From Geojedonia sp051814705 (GTDB taxonomy: Bacteria > Bacteroidota > Bacteroidia > Flavobacteriales > Flavobacteriaceae), in the NCBI GenBank assembly GCA_051814705.1, contig JBPWQW010000005.1:62001-126000 (forward strand): 64,000 bases of DNA. The letters run 5' to 3'. Below the pieces are notes generated by a model. It did not search any database. It had not been told where the DNA came from and worked only from the letters and a program-made list of their open reading frames with translations. Of the stretch, positions 25,372-34,684 are shown piece by piece; the first letter of the stretch is position 1; every line of letters begins with the position of its first letter. The position numbers were made by a program, and so were the translations under genes.

Positions 25372-27981
25372 TCACATATTTTCAGTTACTAGATTAGCTT
25401 GATTCCTAAATACCAATTTTTCACCGAAGTAATCTAGTAGGATGATACTATCAACAGTCACATTTCCTGAAAGGATTTCTTTACTCAATTCGTTTAATAC
25501 TTCTTTTTGAATCACCCGTTTTACTGGTCTTGCCCCGTACTCTGGATGGTAACCCTGATCGGCTAAATAATTAATGGCTTCAGGTGTAGCATCAAACGTA
25601 ATATTTTGTTGTTGGAGCATTTTGGTCAAACCTTTTATTTGTAAGCCAACAATATCTATAATATTAGCCTTGGTTAATGGTGTGAACATGATAATATCAT
25701 CAATTCGGTTTATAAATTCTGGTCGTACACTTTGCTTTAATAACACCAAGATATCCAATTTGGCAGCTTCCATAGCGGAATCTACATCCTTTGTCGCTTC
25801 AAAACGTTCATGTATAATTTGGCTTCCAAGATTGGAGGTCATAATAATGATCGTGTTTTTAAAATCTGCAAGGCGACCTTTATTGTCGGTAAGATGGCCT
25901 TCATCCAAAACCTGCAACAACACATTAAAGGTGTCGGGATGGGCTTTCTCAATCTCATCTAATAAAATTACCGAATAAGGTTTACGTCTTACGGCCTCGG
26001 TTAATTGACCACCTTCGTCATAACCTATATAGCCTGGAGGTGCACCGACCAATCGGCTTACGGCATGGCTTTCTTGATATTCGCTCATATCAATTCGGGT
26101 CATGGCATTCTCGTCGTCAAACAAATATTCCGCTAAAGCTTTTGCTAATTCAGTTTTACCCACACCTGTTGTACCTAGAAATAGAAAAGAACCAATGGGT
26201 TTTTGTGGATTTTGTAAACCAGCGCGACTGCGTCTTACGGCATCACTTACCGCTGCGATAGCTTCCTCTTGTCCAACCACGCGTTTATGAAGCTGATCTT
26301 CTAATTTTAATAATTTTTCACGTTCACTTTGTAACATTTTAGTTACAGGAATTCCAGTCCATTTGGCTACAACCTCTGCAATATCATCATAAGTTACTTC
26401 CTCTTTAATTAAAGAATGCTCAGATTGATTTTTGCTCAATTCATTTTGAAGTTTTTCAAGCTGTTCTTGTGCTTCTTTAATCTTTCCGTAGCGGATTTCG
26501 GCAACTTTTCCATAATCACCTTCACGTTCTGCTTTTTCGGCTTCCAGTTTAAAATTTTCAATTTTTGCTTTTGAAGCCTGGATACTGTCAACTACGTCTT
26601 TTTCGCTTTTCCATTTTGCAAAAATAGTGTTGCGTTGTTCTTTTAAATTGGCCAGATCGGAGCGTAAGGATTTAAGTTTCGACTCATCTTTCTCCCTTTT
26701 TATAGCCTCAATTTCAATTTCCAATTGCATGACCTTTCTATCCAATACATCCAATTCTTCTGGTTTGGAGTTGATTTCCATACGCAATTTTGAAGCGGCT
26801 TCGTCCATTAAGTCGATAGCTTTATCGGGTAAAAACCGATTGGTAATATAGCGTTCAGATAATTCAACAGCGCCGATAATGGCTTCGTCTTTAATACGGA
26901 CTTTATGATGGGTCTCGTATTTTTCCTTGATACCACGAAGGATGGAAATGGCACTTTCGGTATCCGGCTCGTCAACCATAACTTTTTGAAATCGTCTTTC
27001 TAAGGCTTTATCCTTTTCAAAATACTTTTGATATTCGTCTAAAGTGGTTGCTCCAATAGCGCGCAATTCACCACGTGCCAAAGCTGGTTTTAAAATATTT
27101 GCGGCATCCATGGCACCTTGGCCACCGCCTGCGCCAACAAGGGTGTGGATTTCATCAATAAACAAGACCACATCACCATCACTGGTTGTTACTTCTTTAA
27201 TAACGGCTTTTAAACGTTCTTCAAACTCTCCCTTGTACTTGGCTCCAGCAATTAAGGCGCCCATATCCAAAGCAAAAATTTGTTTGTCTTTTAGGTTCTC
27301 TGGAATATCACCATCTACAATACGATGCGCCAAGCCTTCAGCAATGGCAGTTTTACCAGTTCCAGGTTCACCGACCAAAATGGGGTTGTTCTTGGTACGA
27401 CGTGATAAAATTTGAAGAATACGACGTATTTCTTCATCACGACCAATAACAGGATCCAATTTTCCATCTTTTGCTAATTGGTTTAAGTTTTTAGCATATT
27501 TGTTTAAAGCATTGTAAATTTCTTCTTGACTTTGAGAGCTTACCTTTTCACCTTTCCGAAGGTCGTTGATACTGGCACTTAAAGCTTTTTCTGTGACTCC
27601 TTGATCTTTGAGCATTTGGGCAATCTTACTATTCGATTTAAAAACGGCAAGAATTATATGCTCGATGGATACAAAGTCATCCTTCATTTTTTTGGCAATA
27701 ATGGAGGCTTCGTTGAGGCTTTTTCCAGCCTCTTGAGAGAACATGATGTCGCCACCAGTAACTTTGGCAAAACTGTCTAGTTGTTTGTCCAGCATTTGTT
27801 GCAGTAAAGGGACATTGACATTCAATTTTTTGAGAATGAATGGCAAAACATTATCATCAACTTCAAAAATGGCTTTAAAAATATGCTCATTTTCTATCTG
27901 TTGATGCCCGAAACCTTGGGCAAGTTGTTGCGCTTGCTGAATGGCTTCTTGTGATTTTATAGTATAATTATTTAAGTTCAT
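25372..27981 (-). CDS. clpB: ATP-dependent disaggregase ClpB
   Basis: 869 residues, full ClpB length. It has an N-terminal Clp repeat domain (1-150), a first AAA module with GEPGTGKTAIAEG and VLFIDEIHTLVGAG, a coiled-coil middle domain (about 410-530), and a second AAA module with GTTGVGKTELAKAL, GYDEGGQLTEAVRR and the C-terminal GYHPEYGARPVKRVIQ. The middle domain marks ClpB, not ClpA or ClpC. It dissolves protein aggregates with DnaK/DnaJ in the cytoplasm. It lies divergent from ytxJ; the shared 180-base gap holds an inverted repeat at 28071-28087. Confidence 0.98.
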   Translation of the reverse strand: MNLNNYTIKSQEAIQQAQQLAQGFGHQQIENEHIFKAIFEVDDNVLPFILKKLNVNVPLLQQMLDKQLDSFAKVTGGDIMFSQEAGKSLNEASIIAKKMKDDFVSIEHIILAVFKSNSKIAQMLKDQGVTEKALSASINDLRKGEKVSSQSQEEIYNALNKYAKNLNQLAKDGKLDPVIGRDEEIRRILQILSRRTKNNPILVGEPGTGKTAIAEGLAHRIVDGDIPENLKDKQIFALDMGALIAGAKYKGEFEERLKAVIKEVTTSDGDVVLFIDEIHTLVGAGGGQGAMDAANILKPALARGELRAIGATTLDEYQKYFEKDKALERRFQKVMVDEPDTESAISILRGIKEKYETHHKVRIKDEAIIGAVELSERYITNRFLPDKAIDLMDEAASKLRMEINSKPEELDVLDRKVMQLEIEIEAIKREKDESKLKSLRSDLANLKEQRNTIFAKWKSEKDVVDSIQASKAKIENFKLEAEKAEREGDYGKVAEIRYGKIKEAQEQLEKLQNELSKNQSEHSLIKEEVTYDDIAEVVAKWTGIPVTKMLQSEREKLLKLEDQLHKRVVGQEEAIAAVSDAVRRSRAGLQNPQKPIGSFLFLGTTGVGKTELAKALAEYLFDDENAMTRIDMSEYQESHAVSRLVGAPPGYIGYDEGGQLTEAVRRKPYSVILLDEIEKAHPDTFNVLLQVLDEGHLTDNKGRLADFKNTIIIMTSNLGSQIIHERFEATKDVDSAMEAAKLDILVLLKQSVRPEFINRIDDIIMFTPLTKANIIDIVGLQIKGLTKMLQQQNITFDATPEAINYLADQGYHPEYGARPVKRVIQKEVLNELSKEILSGNVTVDSIILLDYFGEKLVFRNQANLVTENM

Positions 27982-28070
27982 ATGGTTTAATTTTTCTTTC
28001 TTTGCAAACTGTAAATCAACAATCTTACCAATACAACTAAACAGACAAAATGCCTTGTAAAGCCACTAAT

Positions 28071-28087
28071 CACGTGACTTTTAGTCA
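28071..28087. promoter_or_regulatory. Inverted repeat in the clpB-ytxJ divergent region
   Basis: CACGTG followed, with two shared bases, by TGACT-TTT-AGTCA, a perfect 5+3+5 palindrome. Position between two divergent stress genes suggests an operator; no known regulator site is recognised. Confidence 0.3.
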
Positions 28088-28161
28088 GTTTGTAAGGTTG
28101 GATTTTAGTTACGACTGATGTGGTGATTTACATTTAAATTAAGAGTAAAAAAATCTTGAAT

Positions 28162-28548
28162 ATGGGATTATTAAAAAAACTATTTGGAGTGAACAATGAA
28201 ATAAAAGAGGAAAAGCTGTTACCATGGATTCCTTTAAACGACAAAGCTCAAATTGAAACTATAAAAAGAAACTCAAAAAAAAAGCTTCAAGTTATATTTA
28301 AACACTCGACACGTTGTGGTATAAGTAAAATGGTCATGAACCAATTTGAGGGATTGTTTGATTTAAATGCGGATTTAGATTTGTATTATTTAGATATTCT
28401 AAATCACCGTGATATATCTAACGAAATAGGCTATAAATTTCAAGTTATGCATGAATCCCCACAATTGTTGGTTATAAAAAATGAAGTTCTAGTGGCTCAC
28501 GATTCTCATGGAGCGATCAATACTTTAGATTTTAGTCGATTTCTTTAA
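28162..28548 (+). CDS. ytxJ: YtxJ-type monothiol bacilliredoxin-like protein
   Basis: 128 residues from ATG at 28162 (a TTG two codons earlier is less likely). A thioredoxin-like fold with a single active-site cysteine in KHSTRCGIS (Cys52), and the cis-Pro-like ESPQLLVI segment later. The family is a predicted monothiol bacilliredoxin that removes bacillithiol from proteins, fitting the low-molecular-weight thiol biology of Flavobacteriaceae. It is monocistronic. Confidence 0.88.
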   Translation: MGLLKKLFGVNNEIKEEKLLPWIPLNDKAQIETIKRNSKKKLQVIFKHSTRCGISKMVMNQFEGLFDLNADLDLYYLDILNHRDISNEIGYKFQVMHESPQLLVIKNEVLVAHDSHGAINTLDFSRFL

Positions 28549-28596
28549 AAAGACCAGTCGCTTTCAATTTTAAGAAAGCAATGGGTTTAGTAGATG

Positions 28597-29667
28597 TTAA
28601 TGGATATTTAAATAGGTAAATAGTGCAAAAACTACAGTCAGTAAAGTTATGATCATCAGATTGATGATGATGATGGCGCTACTTTTAAAAAAGGATTTTA
28701 TAACAGGTTGCCCATATAAACGGCGGTGCGCAGGGAAATAATAATAGATCATCCAAAAAATCCCTGCGGATTTTACACTAAAATTAGCCCAATCTACCCA
28801 AGGCGCATTGCCTAATAACGCGATAAATTTATCAAGAAAAAATAATATTAAAATCAGCAACAAGATAAACGAAAAATAATGCAGGGTAAAGATGCTATGG
28901 TCAAAATAAAACCATTTTTTTTTATCGTGAAAAAGCCATAATATAAAGGCAAAAACGGGCATGTACAAAAACAATACTTTTGGTAAATTATTGGTAAAAG
29001 AGAGCATGAACTTTTCCATGATTTGCTCATTGGTATTTTCTTGTTTAACCGTAAGCCATTTTTTAAGAAACCAATATTCGGTTGAACTTATTTTCTGTTC
29101 TTCACTACCAAGTTTTTGAATGGAGTCTAATTCTGTGACAGATTTATAGCCAAAATCGGCAGCTTCTTTCTTATCAATTCCTTTTGTTTGATTTAATATT
29201 TTCTTTATGGTGTCATTATTTTGTTGCGATAGGATGCCAACTTTAGTCAAGCCATCTATACTTTTTTCTTCTATATGTAACGAATCAATAGAAGGTACTG
29301 CAATTTTACTTTTTGAAGCTTTATTTGGTACGTTTTCAACTTCTGTCGTTCCGTTTGGAAAAAGAGATATTAAGAAAAAGGTTACGAAACTTATAAATAT
29401 ATACAAACGTATTGGCGGAAGAAAAGACAAGCGTTTTCCTGATAAATAGGCTTTAGTTAAAGCAGCTGGTTTAAAAAATAAATAAAAAATTGATTTCCAA
29501 AAGGCACTGTCATAATGTGTTAAGTCTTCAAAAAAATGTTTAAACAGGTGGTGAAACGATTTGGTTATTTCGGTATTTTCCTGACCACAGTTTGGGCAAA
29601 AGCGTTGCTCTACTACATGTTGGCAGTTTAAACATGTTTGATCTTTTCGCAATTTTTCTTTAGACAT
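28597..29667 (-). CDS. DUF3667 zinc-ribbon membrane protein
   Basis: 356 residues. The N-terminal zinc ribbon has two CxxC pairs (CLNC and CPNC within residues 17-33). Four or five hydrophobic segments follow (LYIFISFVTFFLISLF; FLYMPVFAFILWLF; HYFSFILLLILILFFL; the last near the C-terminus, IIIINLMIITLLTVVFALF). A charged extracytoplasmic loop lies between the first two. The DUF3667 family is common in Bacteroidota and of unknown function. It is divergent from the small secreted protein gene. Confidence 0.9.
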   Translation of the reverse strand: MSKEKLRKDQTCLNCQHVVEQRFCPNCGQENTEITKSFHHLFKHFFEDLTHYDSAFWKSIFYLFFKPAALTKAYLSGKRLSFLPPIRLYIFISFVTFFLISLFPNGTTEVENVPNKASKSKIAVPSIDSLHIEEKSIDGLTKVGILSQQNNDTIKKILNQTKGIDKKEAADFGYKSVTELDSIQKLGSEEQKISSTEYWFLKKWLTVKQENTNEQIMEKFMLSFTNNLPKVLFLYMPVFAFILWLFHDKKKWFYFDHSIFTLHYFSFILLLILILFFLDKFIALLGNAPWVDWANFSVKSAGIFWMIYYYFPAHRRLYGQPVIKSFFKSSAIIIINLMIITLLTVVFALFTYLNIH

Positions 29668-29725
29668 TTTAAGGAAAATGAATTGATTTTGGTAAATCTA
29701 ACTAATCTTTGGGCTACAATTTAAT

Positions 29726-29819
29726 GTTATGAATTATATAATTCTTACTTCAGGATTAATTCATAACAATCTGGTGTATGACCAAATTTAATCAAACTAT
29801 AAAAGGCCTTGCCTTTTTT
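29726..29819 (+). other. Inverted repeat followed by a terminator-like hairpin in a divergent gap
   Basis: A perfect 11-bp inverted repeat, GTTATGAATTA (29726-29736) and TAATTCATAAC (29757-29767), is followed by AAAAGGC-CTT-GCCTTTTTT (29801-29819), which looks like an intrinsic terminator reading rightward. No plus-strand gene precedes it, so a short unannotated transcript is possible. Confidence 0.35.
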
Positions 29820-29950
29820 ACAATACATTAATAATTAATGCTTTAGTCATTTTCGGATGCGAATTTTGCAATAATTAGCGATTAAACTGTAACAAGGTCT
29901 GCCTTTAGCAATTGTATTTTTACTTCATATTAATAATAAAACTTGAAAAG

Positions 29951-30499
29951 ATGAAAAATATAATTTGTATCAGTTTGTTGTTGCTTACAGCTCCTGTTTT
30001 TGCACAAGAAAAACCAAAAAATGTTTCTGAAGAAGTAGAAACAACAACAATAAAGGTTAACAATGGGACAGAAGTAAAAGAGAAAAAAGTAAAAGTTACA
30101 ACAAGAAAAGAGCAACATATTAAATTAGACGAAAAAGATAAAAATAAAATGGATCAGGATATTGTAGAAAGTCCTGTTAAAGTTAAAAAGACTATTGAAA
30201 TAGATTATGACGGAGATAATTCCTACGATTCTAAAGTTGAAGTTGGATACTATGAATTTGAAGGAAAACGATACCATTTCAAAAAGATGAATAATGGCTT
30301 TTTGGTATCATCAGAAAACAAACAAAACCCAAATGATTTTGGAAGTATTGTGAGATTCAATAAAGAAAATCATTATTTGTTTCGTAATGCTGATACTATT
30401 GGAATAGGGTATTTTAATACTGAGGGAAACTTCGTTATAGAATATTACGATAAAAAATCTGGAGAATTAGTTAGTCAAGAATTTATGGAAATAAAATAA
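29951..30499 (+). CDS. Small secreted protein of unknown function
   Basis: 182 residues from ATG at 29951, chosen because it gives a clean signal peptide (MKNIICISLLLLTAPVFAQE). The mature part starts with a Lys/Glu/Val-rich stretch, then a beta-rich domain with repeated Tyr/Phe (YYEFEGKRYHF, YFNTEGNFVIEYYD). No family is recognised. It is monocistronic, followed by a strong terminator. Envelope or secreted location is inferred from the signal peptide. Confidence 0.7.
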   Translation: MKNIICISLLLLTAPVFAQEKPKNVSEEVETTTIKVNNGTEVKEKKVKVTTRKEQHIKLDEKDKNKMDQDIVESPVKVKKTIEIDYDGDNSYDSKVEVGYYEFEGKRYHFKKMNNGFLVSSENKQNPNDFGSIVRFNKENHYLFRNADTIGIGYFNTEGNFVIEYYDKKSGELVSQEFMEIK

Positions 30500-30520
30500 T
30501 TTATCGTCATTAAAAGTTAA

Positions 30521-30548
30521 AAGTCCTGTTTTAAACAGGACTTTTTTT
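30521..30548 (+). terminator. Intrinsic terminator
   Basis: AAGTCCTGTTTTAAACAGGACTT followed by five more T; stem of 9-10 bp. It terminates the small secreted protein gene. Confidence 0.9.
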
Positions 30549-30619
30549 ATTTAATAAATTTTGCTTTTCTAACTTATGGATTGTATTTCCCGACAATAAA
30601 TGCAGGATCACAATGAAGA

Positions 30620-31798
30620 TTAATTTCTAACTCTAAACCTACTGATAATATCTTTGAGTTTAGCTTTAAGGTCCTCACCAGTGTCATAAACCATTTGCTC
30701 ACTAGATGGAAAGGGTACACGCCGGTTTCTTATCAGGTTTCGGTCTTCATTTAACAGAGCTCGTTCATCACCTCTATAAGTTGCATATACGTTTTCAAAC
30801 ACAAAACCACTGTCAATAGGGAAGGAGTTAATTACCTGATTGGAAAGTAAGTCCACATACACCACATCGCCTAGGATTTGGGACGACTTGGTTTGTTGTG
30901 ATTCAAAATAACGTGCCCTGACCTTCACAATTTTATCGACTTTAATGTCGTTACCCAAACTGTCTTTCTTTACATTGCCATTTCGATCCAATTGGTATTG
31001 CCAACCGTCAACTACCTCCTTTTCACGTAAAAACTCACGTTCGTTTATCTGCTCTGGTGAAATATTAATGTGTTTCAACTGTAACTGCATGGCGTAATCA
31101 TATTTGATGTCTTGATTGGTGTTGGCATGATAAACTGTCCAAAACTGATTGAGCCCATAAGTATTAAAATTGAGCAAATCGTCTTCTAAACGTCTTGGAA
31201 TGATTTGATTCGTCTGGTTTTCAATGGTCACGATTACATAGTTTGTCCCACGTTGATGGGCTTCCTCCAATAAGGCTTTCGTATCCTCGTAGTTGGGATT
31301 GATATGTTCAATATAGCTAAAGGTGTCATAGGCTTCCCTAATAATGCGTTTATCATCAGAGTCCAATAATTTCAATCCTTTATCATATAAATAGTCCGAA
31401 GTCTTTTCACGATAATCCACAATAGCGTTACTGTAATCGTTGAATTTGAATTTAACCGTTTTACCGTTGACCTGTAATGGCAATACCGGTTTTATTGCTT
31501 CTTGACGTAAATGAAGGGCCATGTAAGTTTCGTAAATCTGTTGATACTGTGCCGGATTATTATCTTTTTTAAGATGGTTAATAGCGTTCAAATCGCGTTC
31601 CACCACTTTTGTGTAAGCGTCGCCCAGCATTAAAACGTAATCTTGCTTGCGTTTTTTTTCCTTATTGCTTTCCAATTTTTTTAGGGCATCTTGGATTGCG
31701 GCGTCATAATTACCAGTGTTGATGGCTTTTTCAACCTGCTTCTTGCCACAGGAAACCATGACAGTTAATACTAATATTAAGGGTAAAAATCGTTGCAT
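30620..31798 (-). CDS. TPR-like lipoprotein, conserved in Flavobacteriaceae
   Basis: 392 residues with a lipobox (LTVMVSCGKK, Cys17). The N-terminal half (18-185) is alpha-helical with TPR-like pairs (YDAAIQDALKKLESNKEKK, YLYDKGLKLLDSDDKRIIREAYDTFSYI). The C-terminal half is beta-rich (YVIVTIENQTNQIIPRRLEDDLL onward). No enzymatic motif was seen. Probably envelope-attached; function unknown. Transcription is monocistronic on the minus strand. Confidence 0.7.
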   Translation of the reverse strand: MQRFLPLILVLTVMVSCGKKQVEKAINTGNYDAAIQDALKKLESNKEKKRKQDYVLMLGDAYTKVVERDLNAINHLKKDNNPAQYQQIYETYMALHLRQEAIKPVLPLQVNGKTVKFKFNDYSNAIVDYREKTSDYLYDKGLKLLDSDDKRIIREAYDTFSYIEHINPNYEDTKALLEEAHQRGTNYVIVTIENQTNQIIPRRLEDDLLNFNTYGLNQFWTVYHANTNQDIKYDYAMQLQLKHINISPEQINEREFLREKEVVDGWQYQLDRNGNVKKDSLGNDIKVDKIVKVRARYFESQQTKSSQILGDVVYVDLLSNQVINSFPIDSGFVFENVYATYRGDERALLNEDRNLIRNRRVPFPSSEQMVYDTGEDLKAKLKDIISRFRVRN

Positions 31799-31846
31799 AA
31801 GTCTTCAATTTAGGGATTATGATTGTGTGTTTTCAAAAGTAATGCC

Positions 31847-31880
31847 AAAAAAAGCGACCCTCAATTTTCATTAAGGGTCG
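31847..31880 (-). terminator. Intrinsic terminator of fumarylacetoacetase
   Basis: On the minus strand CGACCCT-(12 bases)-AGGGTCG followed by GC and seven T (31847-31853). It lies 41-74 bases downstream of the fumarylacetoacetase stop. Between the two, a GCTTCGACAGGCTCAGCC motif forms a further small palindrome. Confidence 0.85.
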
Positions 31881-31920
31881 TCAAATATATTGAATTTATG
31901 GAGGCTGAGCCTGTCGAAGC

Positions 31921-33213
31921 TTATTTCTTTTTCTTTGGATTATAAACAGGAAGCAGTTGCGTAGACACTTCACCAAAACCGATACGTGTGCCATCTTTTT
32001 CACAATGGCCACGCATGATGACCGTATCGTAATCGTTGATAAACTTACGTTCGGTGCCATCTTTCATGGTCAATGGTTTTTCTCCTTTCCAAGTCAGTTC
32101 CAACATCGAACCATAAGAATCTGGAGTGGAACCCGAAATGGTACCACTTCCCATCATATCTCCAGAATTTACTGGGCAACCATTAACGGTATGGTGTGTT
32201 AACTGTTGTGACATATTCCAGTATAACGCTTTAAAATTGGATTTGCTCACAATGGTTTCTTTTGCTGACTTTGGTCTAATGGCTACTTCCAGATTGATAT
32301 CGTAACTTTTTTTGCCTTTATATTTCAAATAGGGCAGTTGTGGTATAATAGGTTTAGGGCCTTCAACTCTAAAAGGTTCTAAAGCATCTAGAGTGACGAT
32401 CCAAGGCGAAATAGAGGAGGCAAAACTTTTTGCTAAAAAAGGTCCTAAGGGTACGTATTCCCATTTTTGTATATCGCGTGCCGACCAATCATTCAATAAC
32501 ACCAACCCGAAAATATATTCTTCGGCCTCATCAATAGGAATGGGCTCACCCAAATCGTTGGCATCTGTAGTAATAAAAGCCATTTCCAGCTCGAAATCGA
32601 CCAATTTTGAAGGGCCAAATACAGGAGTATCACTTCCAGCGGGTAAAGTTTGGCCTTGCGGACGATGTACCGAAATGCCAGATGGAATGATAGAACTACT
32701 TCTGCCATGATACCCCACAGGGATATGTAACCAGTTTGGCAATAAGGCATGTTCTGGATCCCTAAACATTTTACCTACGTTTGTTGCATGCTCAATGCTG
32801 GAATAAAAATCTGTATAATCACCTATTTGAACGGGCAATTGCATCTCAATCTCATCTAATCGAAACAGGACAACCTCCTTATGTTTAGTGTTGTATTTAA
32901 GTGTTGTATTAGCACTGTCAAAAATTTGAGAAATTCTGTTTCTAACGGCTCTCCAGGTCTTTCTGCCATCTGCAATAAAATCATTCAACGTATCCTGAAG
33001 AAAAATGTCATCAGTCAAAGGAATGCCTTCAAAATATCCTAATTGGTGCAATGCGCCAAGGTCAATGGCCGTATCGCCAATTCGGGTTCCGATGGTAATA
33101 ATATCGTCACGAGTCAAAAACACACCAAAGGGAATGTTTTGAATAGGAAAATCTGAATTTTTTCCGACGTGTAGCCACGACGTTCTATCAGGGTTGTTGG
33201 CTGATAATGGCAT
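31921..33213 (-). CDS. fahA: Fumarylacetoacetase
   Basis: 430 residues, full length. Motifs include IPFGVFLTRDD at the N-terminus, HIPVGYHGRSSSI, VDFELEMAF (metal-binding Glu pair), LLNDWSARDIQKWEYVPLGPF and GSGTISG near the C-terminus. It hydrolyses fumarylacetoacetate to fumarate and acetoacetate, the last step of tyrosine catabolism. The other tyrosine-pathway genes are not in this window. It is divergent from glyA with a 111-base gap. Confidence 0.97.
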   Translation of the reverse strand: MPLSANNPDRTSWLHVGKNSDFPIQNIPFGVFLTRDDIITIGTRIGDTAIDLGALHQLGYFEGIPLTDDIFLQDTLNDFIADGRKTWRAVRNRISQIFDSANTTLKYNTKHKEVVLFRLDEIEMQLPVQIGDYTDFYSSIEHATNVGKMFRDPEHALLPNWLHIPVGYHGRSSSIIPSGISVHRPQGQTLPAGSDTPVFGPSKLVDFELEMAFITTDANDLGEPIPIDEAEEYIFGLVLLNDWSARDIQKWEYVPLGPFLAKSFASSISPWIVTLDALEPFRVEGPKPIIPQLPYLKYKGKKSYDINLEVAIRPKSAKETIVSKSNFKALYWNMSQQLTHHTVNGCPVNSGDMMGSGTISGSTPDSYGSMLELTWKGEKPLTMKDGTERKFINDYDTVIMRGHCEKDGTRIGFGEVSTQLLPVYNPKKKK

Positions 33214-33291
33214 TGTTGTGATTTTAATTAATGGTTTACTTTTTTACACATCAAATATATGTTTTTTGATGTATTTAACTAATGTATTTAT

Positions 33292-33299
33292 TATTTTTG
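33292..33299 (+). promoter_or_regulatory. Candidate -7 box for glyA
   Basis: TATTTTTG fits TAnnTTTG, 25 bases before the glyA ATG. A TTG lies at 33266-33268, spaced 23 bases. Confidence 0.45.
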
Positions 33300-33324
33300 A
33301 CAAAATTTAACAAAATTGGAAAAT

Positions 33325-34596
33325 ATGCAACGTGACCAGCAAATATTTGAGCTTATTGAAGCTGAAAAAGAACGACAATTACACGGATTAGAACTGATAG
33401 CCTCTGAAAACTTTGTAAGTGATCAAGTTATGGAAGCTGCAGGTTCGGTCTTGACTAACAAATATGCAGAAGGATATCCTGGTAGACGTTATTATGGGGG
33501 TTGTGAAGTGGTTGACGAAGTGGAGCAACTTGCCATTGACAGAGCGAAAGCCCTATTTGGAGCGACTTATGTGAATGTGCAGCCTCATTCTGGTAGTCAA
33601 GCTAATACAGAAGTGTTTGCTGCTTGTTTAAAACCAGGCGATAAGATTTTAGGTTTTGATTTGTCACACGGCGGGCATTTAACCCATGGCTCTCCAGTAA
33701 ATTTCTCTGGAAGACTATACAATCCTGTATTTTATGGAGTTGATAAAGAAACCGGACGTATCGATTATGATAGTATGGAGGCCATTGCCAAAAAAGAAAA
33801 ACCAAAAATGATAATCGCTGGGGCTTCGGCTTATTCCCGTGATATGGATTTTAAACGCTTTAGAGAAGTGGCCGATCGTGTTGGTGCAATTTTAATGGCC
33901 GATATTTCACATCCCGCTGGGTTAATTGCCAAAGGCATTTTAAACGACCCAATACCACATTGCCATATAGTCACAACAACAACGCATAAAACCTTACGTG
34001 GACCAAGAGGCGGTATGATTTTAATGGGAGAGGATTTTGAGAATCCCTTTGGAATAAAATTGAAAAATGGCAATCTTCGAATGATGTCTTCTTTAATAGA
34101 TTCCGCAGTGTTTCCAGGAAATCAAGGCGGTCCATTAGAACATATTATTGCTGCCAAGGCTATTGCTTTTGGTGAAGCACTGACTGACGACTTTTTGCAT
34201 TATATCCTACAAGTTAAGAAAAATGCTGCAGCCATGGCAAAAGCATTCGTCTCTAGAGACTACCATATTATTTCTGGAGGAACCGATAACCACATGATGC
34301 TTATTGACCTGAGAAACAAAAATATTACTGGTAAAGATGCTGAACAAGCATTGGTAAAGGCCGATATTACAGTAAACAAAAACATGGTACCTTTTGATGA
34401 TAAATCACCATTTGTAACCTCAGGAATAAGGGTAGGAACCGCAGCGGTAACCACAAGAGGCTTAAAAGAACAGGATATGGAAACCATTGTTGGATTTATA
34501 GACGAGGTGATTTCCAATCATGAAAACGAAGCCGTTACGGAACATGTTGCTGAACAGGTTAACGACATGATGAAGAATTTGCAGTTGTTTGCTTAA
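33325..34596 (+). CDS. glyA: Serine hydroxymethyltransferase
   Basis: 423 residues from ATG at 33325; a TTG three codons upstream is possible but not needed. Conserved blocks: LELIASENFVS, NKYAEGYPGRRYYGG, NVQPHSGSQAN, the PLP-lysine motif TTTTHKTLRGPRGG, and GIRVGTAAVTTRG. It interconverts serine and glycine while loading tetrahydrofolate with a one-carbon unit. Monocistronic; the gap after it holds a palindromic repeat. Confidence 0.98.
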   Translation: MQRDQQIFELIEAEKERQLHGLELIASENFVSDQVMEAAGSVLTNKYAEGYPGRRYYGGCEVVDEVEQLAIDRAKALFGATYVNVQPHSGSQANTEVFAACLKPGDKILGFDLSHGGHLTHGSPVNFSGRLYNPVFYGVDKETGRIDYDSMEAIAKKEKPKMIIAGASAYSRDMDFKRFREVADRVGAILMADISHPAGLIAKGILNDPIPHCHIVTTTTHKTLRGPRGGMILMGEDFENPFGIKLKNGNLRMMSSLIDSAVFPGNQGGPLEHIIAAKAIAFGEALTDDFLHYILQVKKNAAAMAKAFVSRDYHIISGGTDNHMMLIDLRNKNITGKDAEQALVKADITVNKNMVPFDDKSPFVTSGIRVGTAAVTTRGLKEQDMETIVGFIDEVISNHENEAVTEHVAEQVNDMMKNLQLFA

Positions 34597-34622
34597 AGGG
34601 AAGTGATAAGCCTAACATGAGA

Positions 34623-34664
34623 AACCTTAAACTCTGCCTGCGTCAGGCATGAAGTTCAGGTTGA
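34623..34664. repeat. Dispersed palindromic intergenic repeat
   Basis: AACCTTAAACT ... AGTTCAGGTT with a central GCCTG-CGT-CAGGC hairpin (34636-34648). Related to 4241-4284. It lies between the convergent glyA and beta-helix lipoprotein genes and may act as a transcription or RNA-end element. Confidence 0.55.
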
Positions 34665-34684
34665 CCTATTGAGTGTTTCTTGTA

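Noticed and set aside
25212..25397. 61-codon plus-strand frame after clpB
   Set aside because: It runs into the clpB 3' end and across a perfect hairpin; composition is not protein-like.
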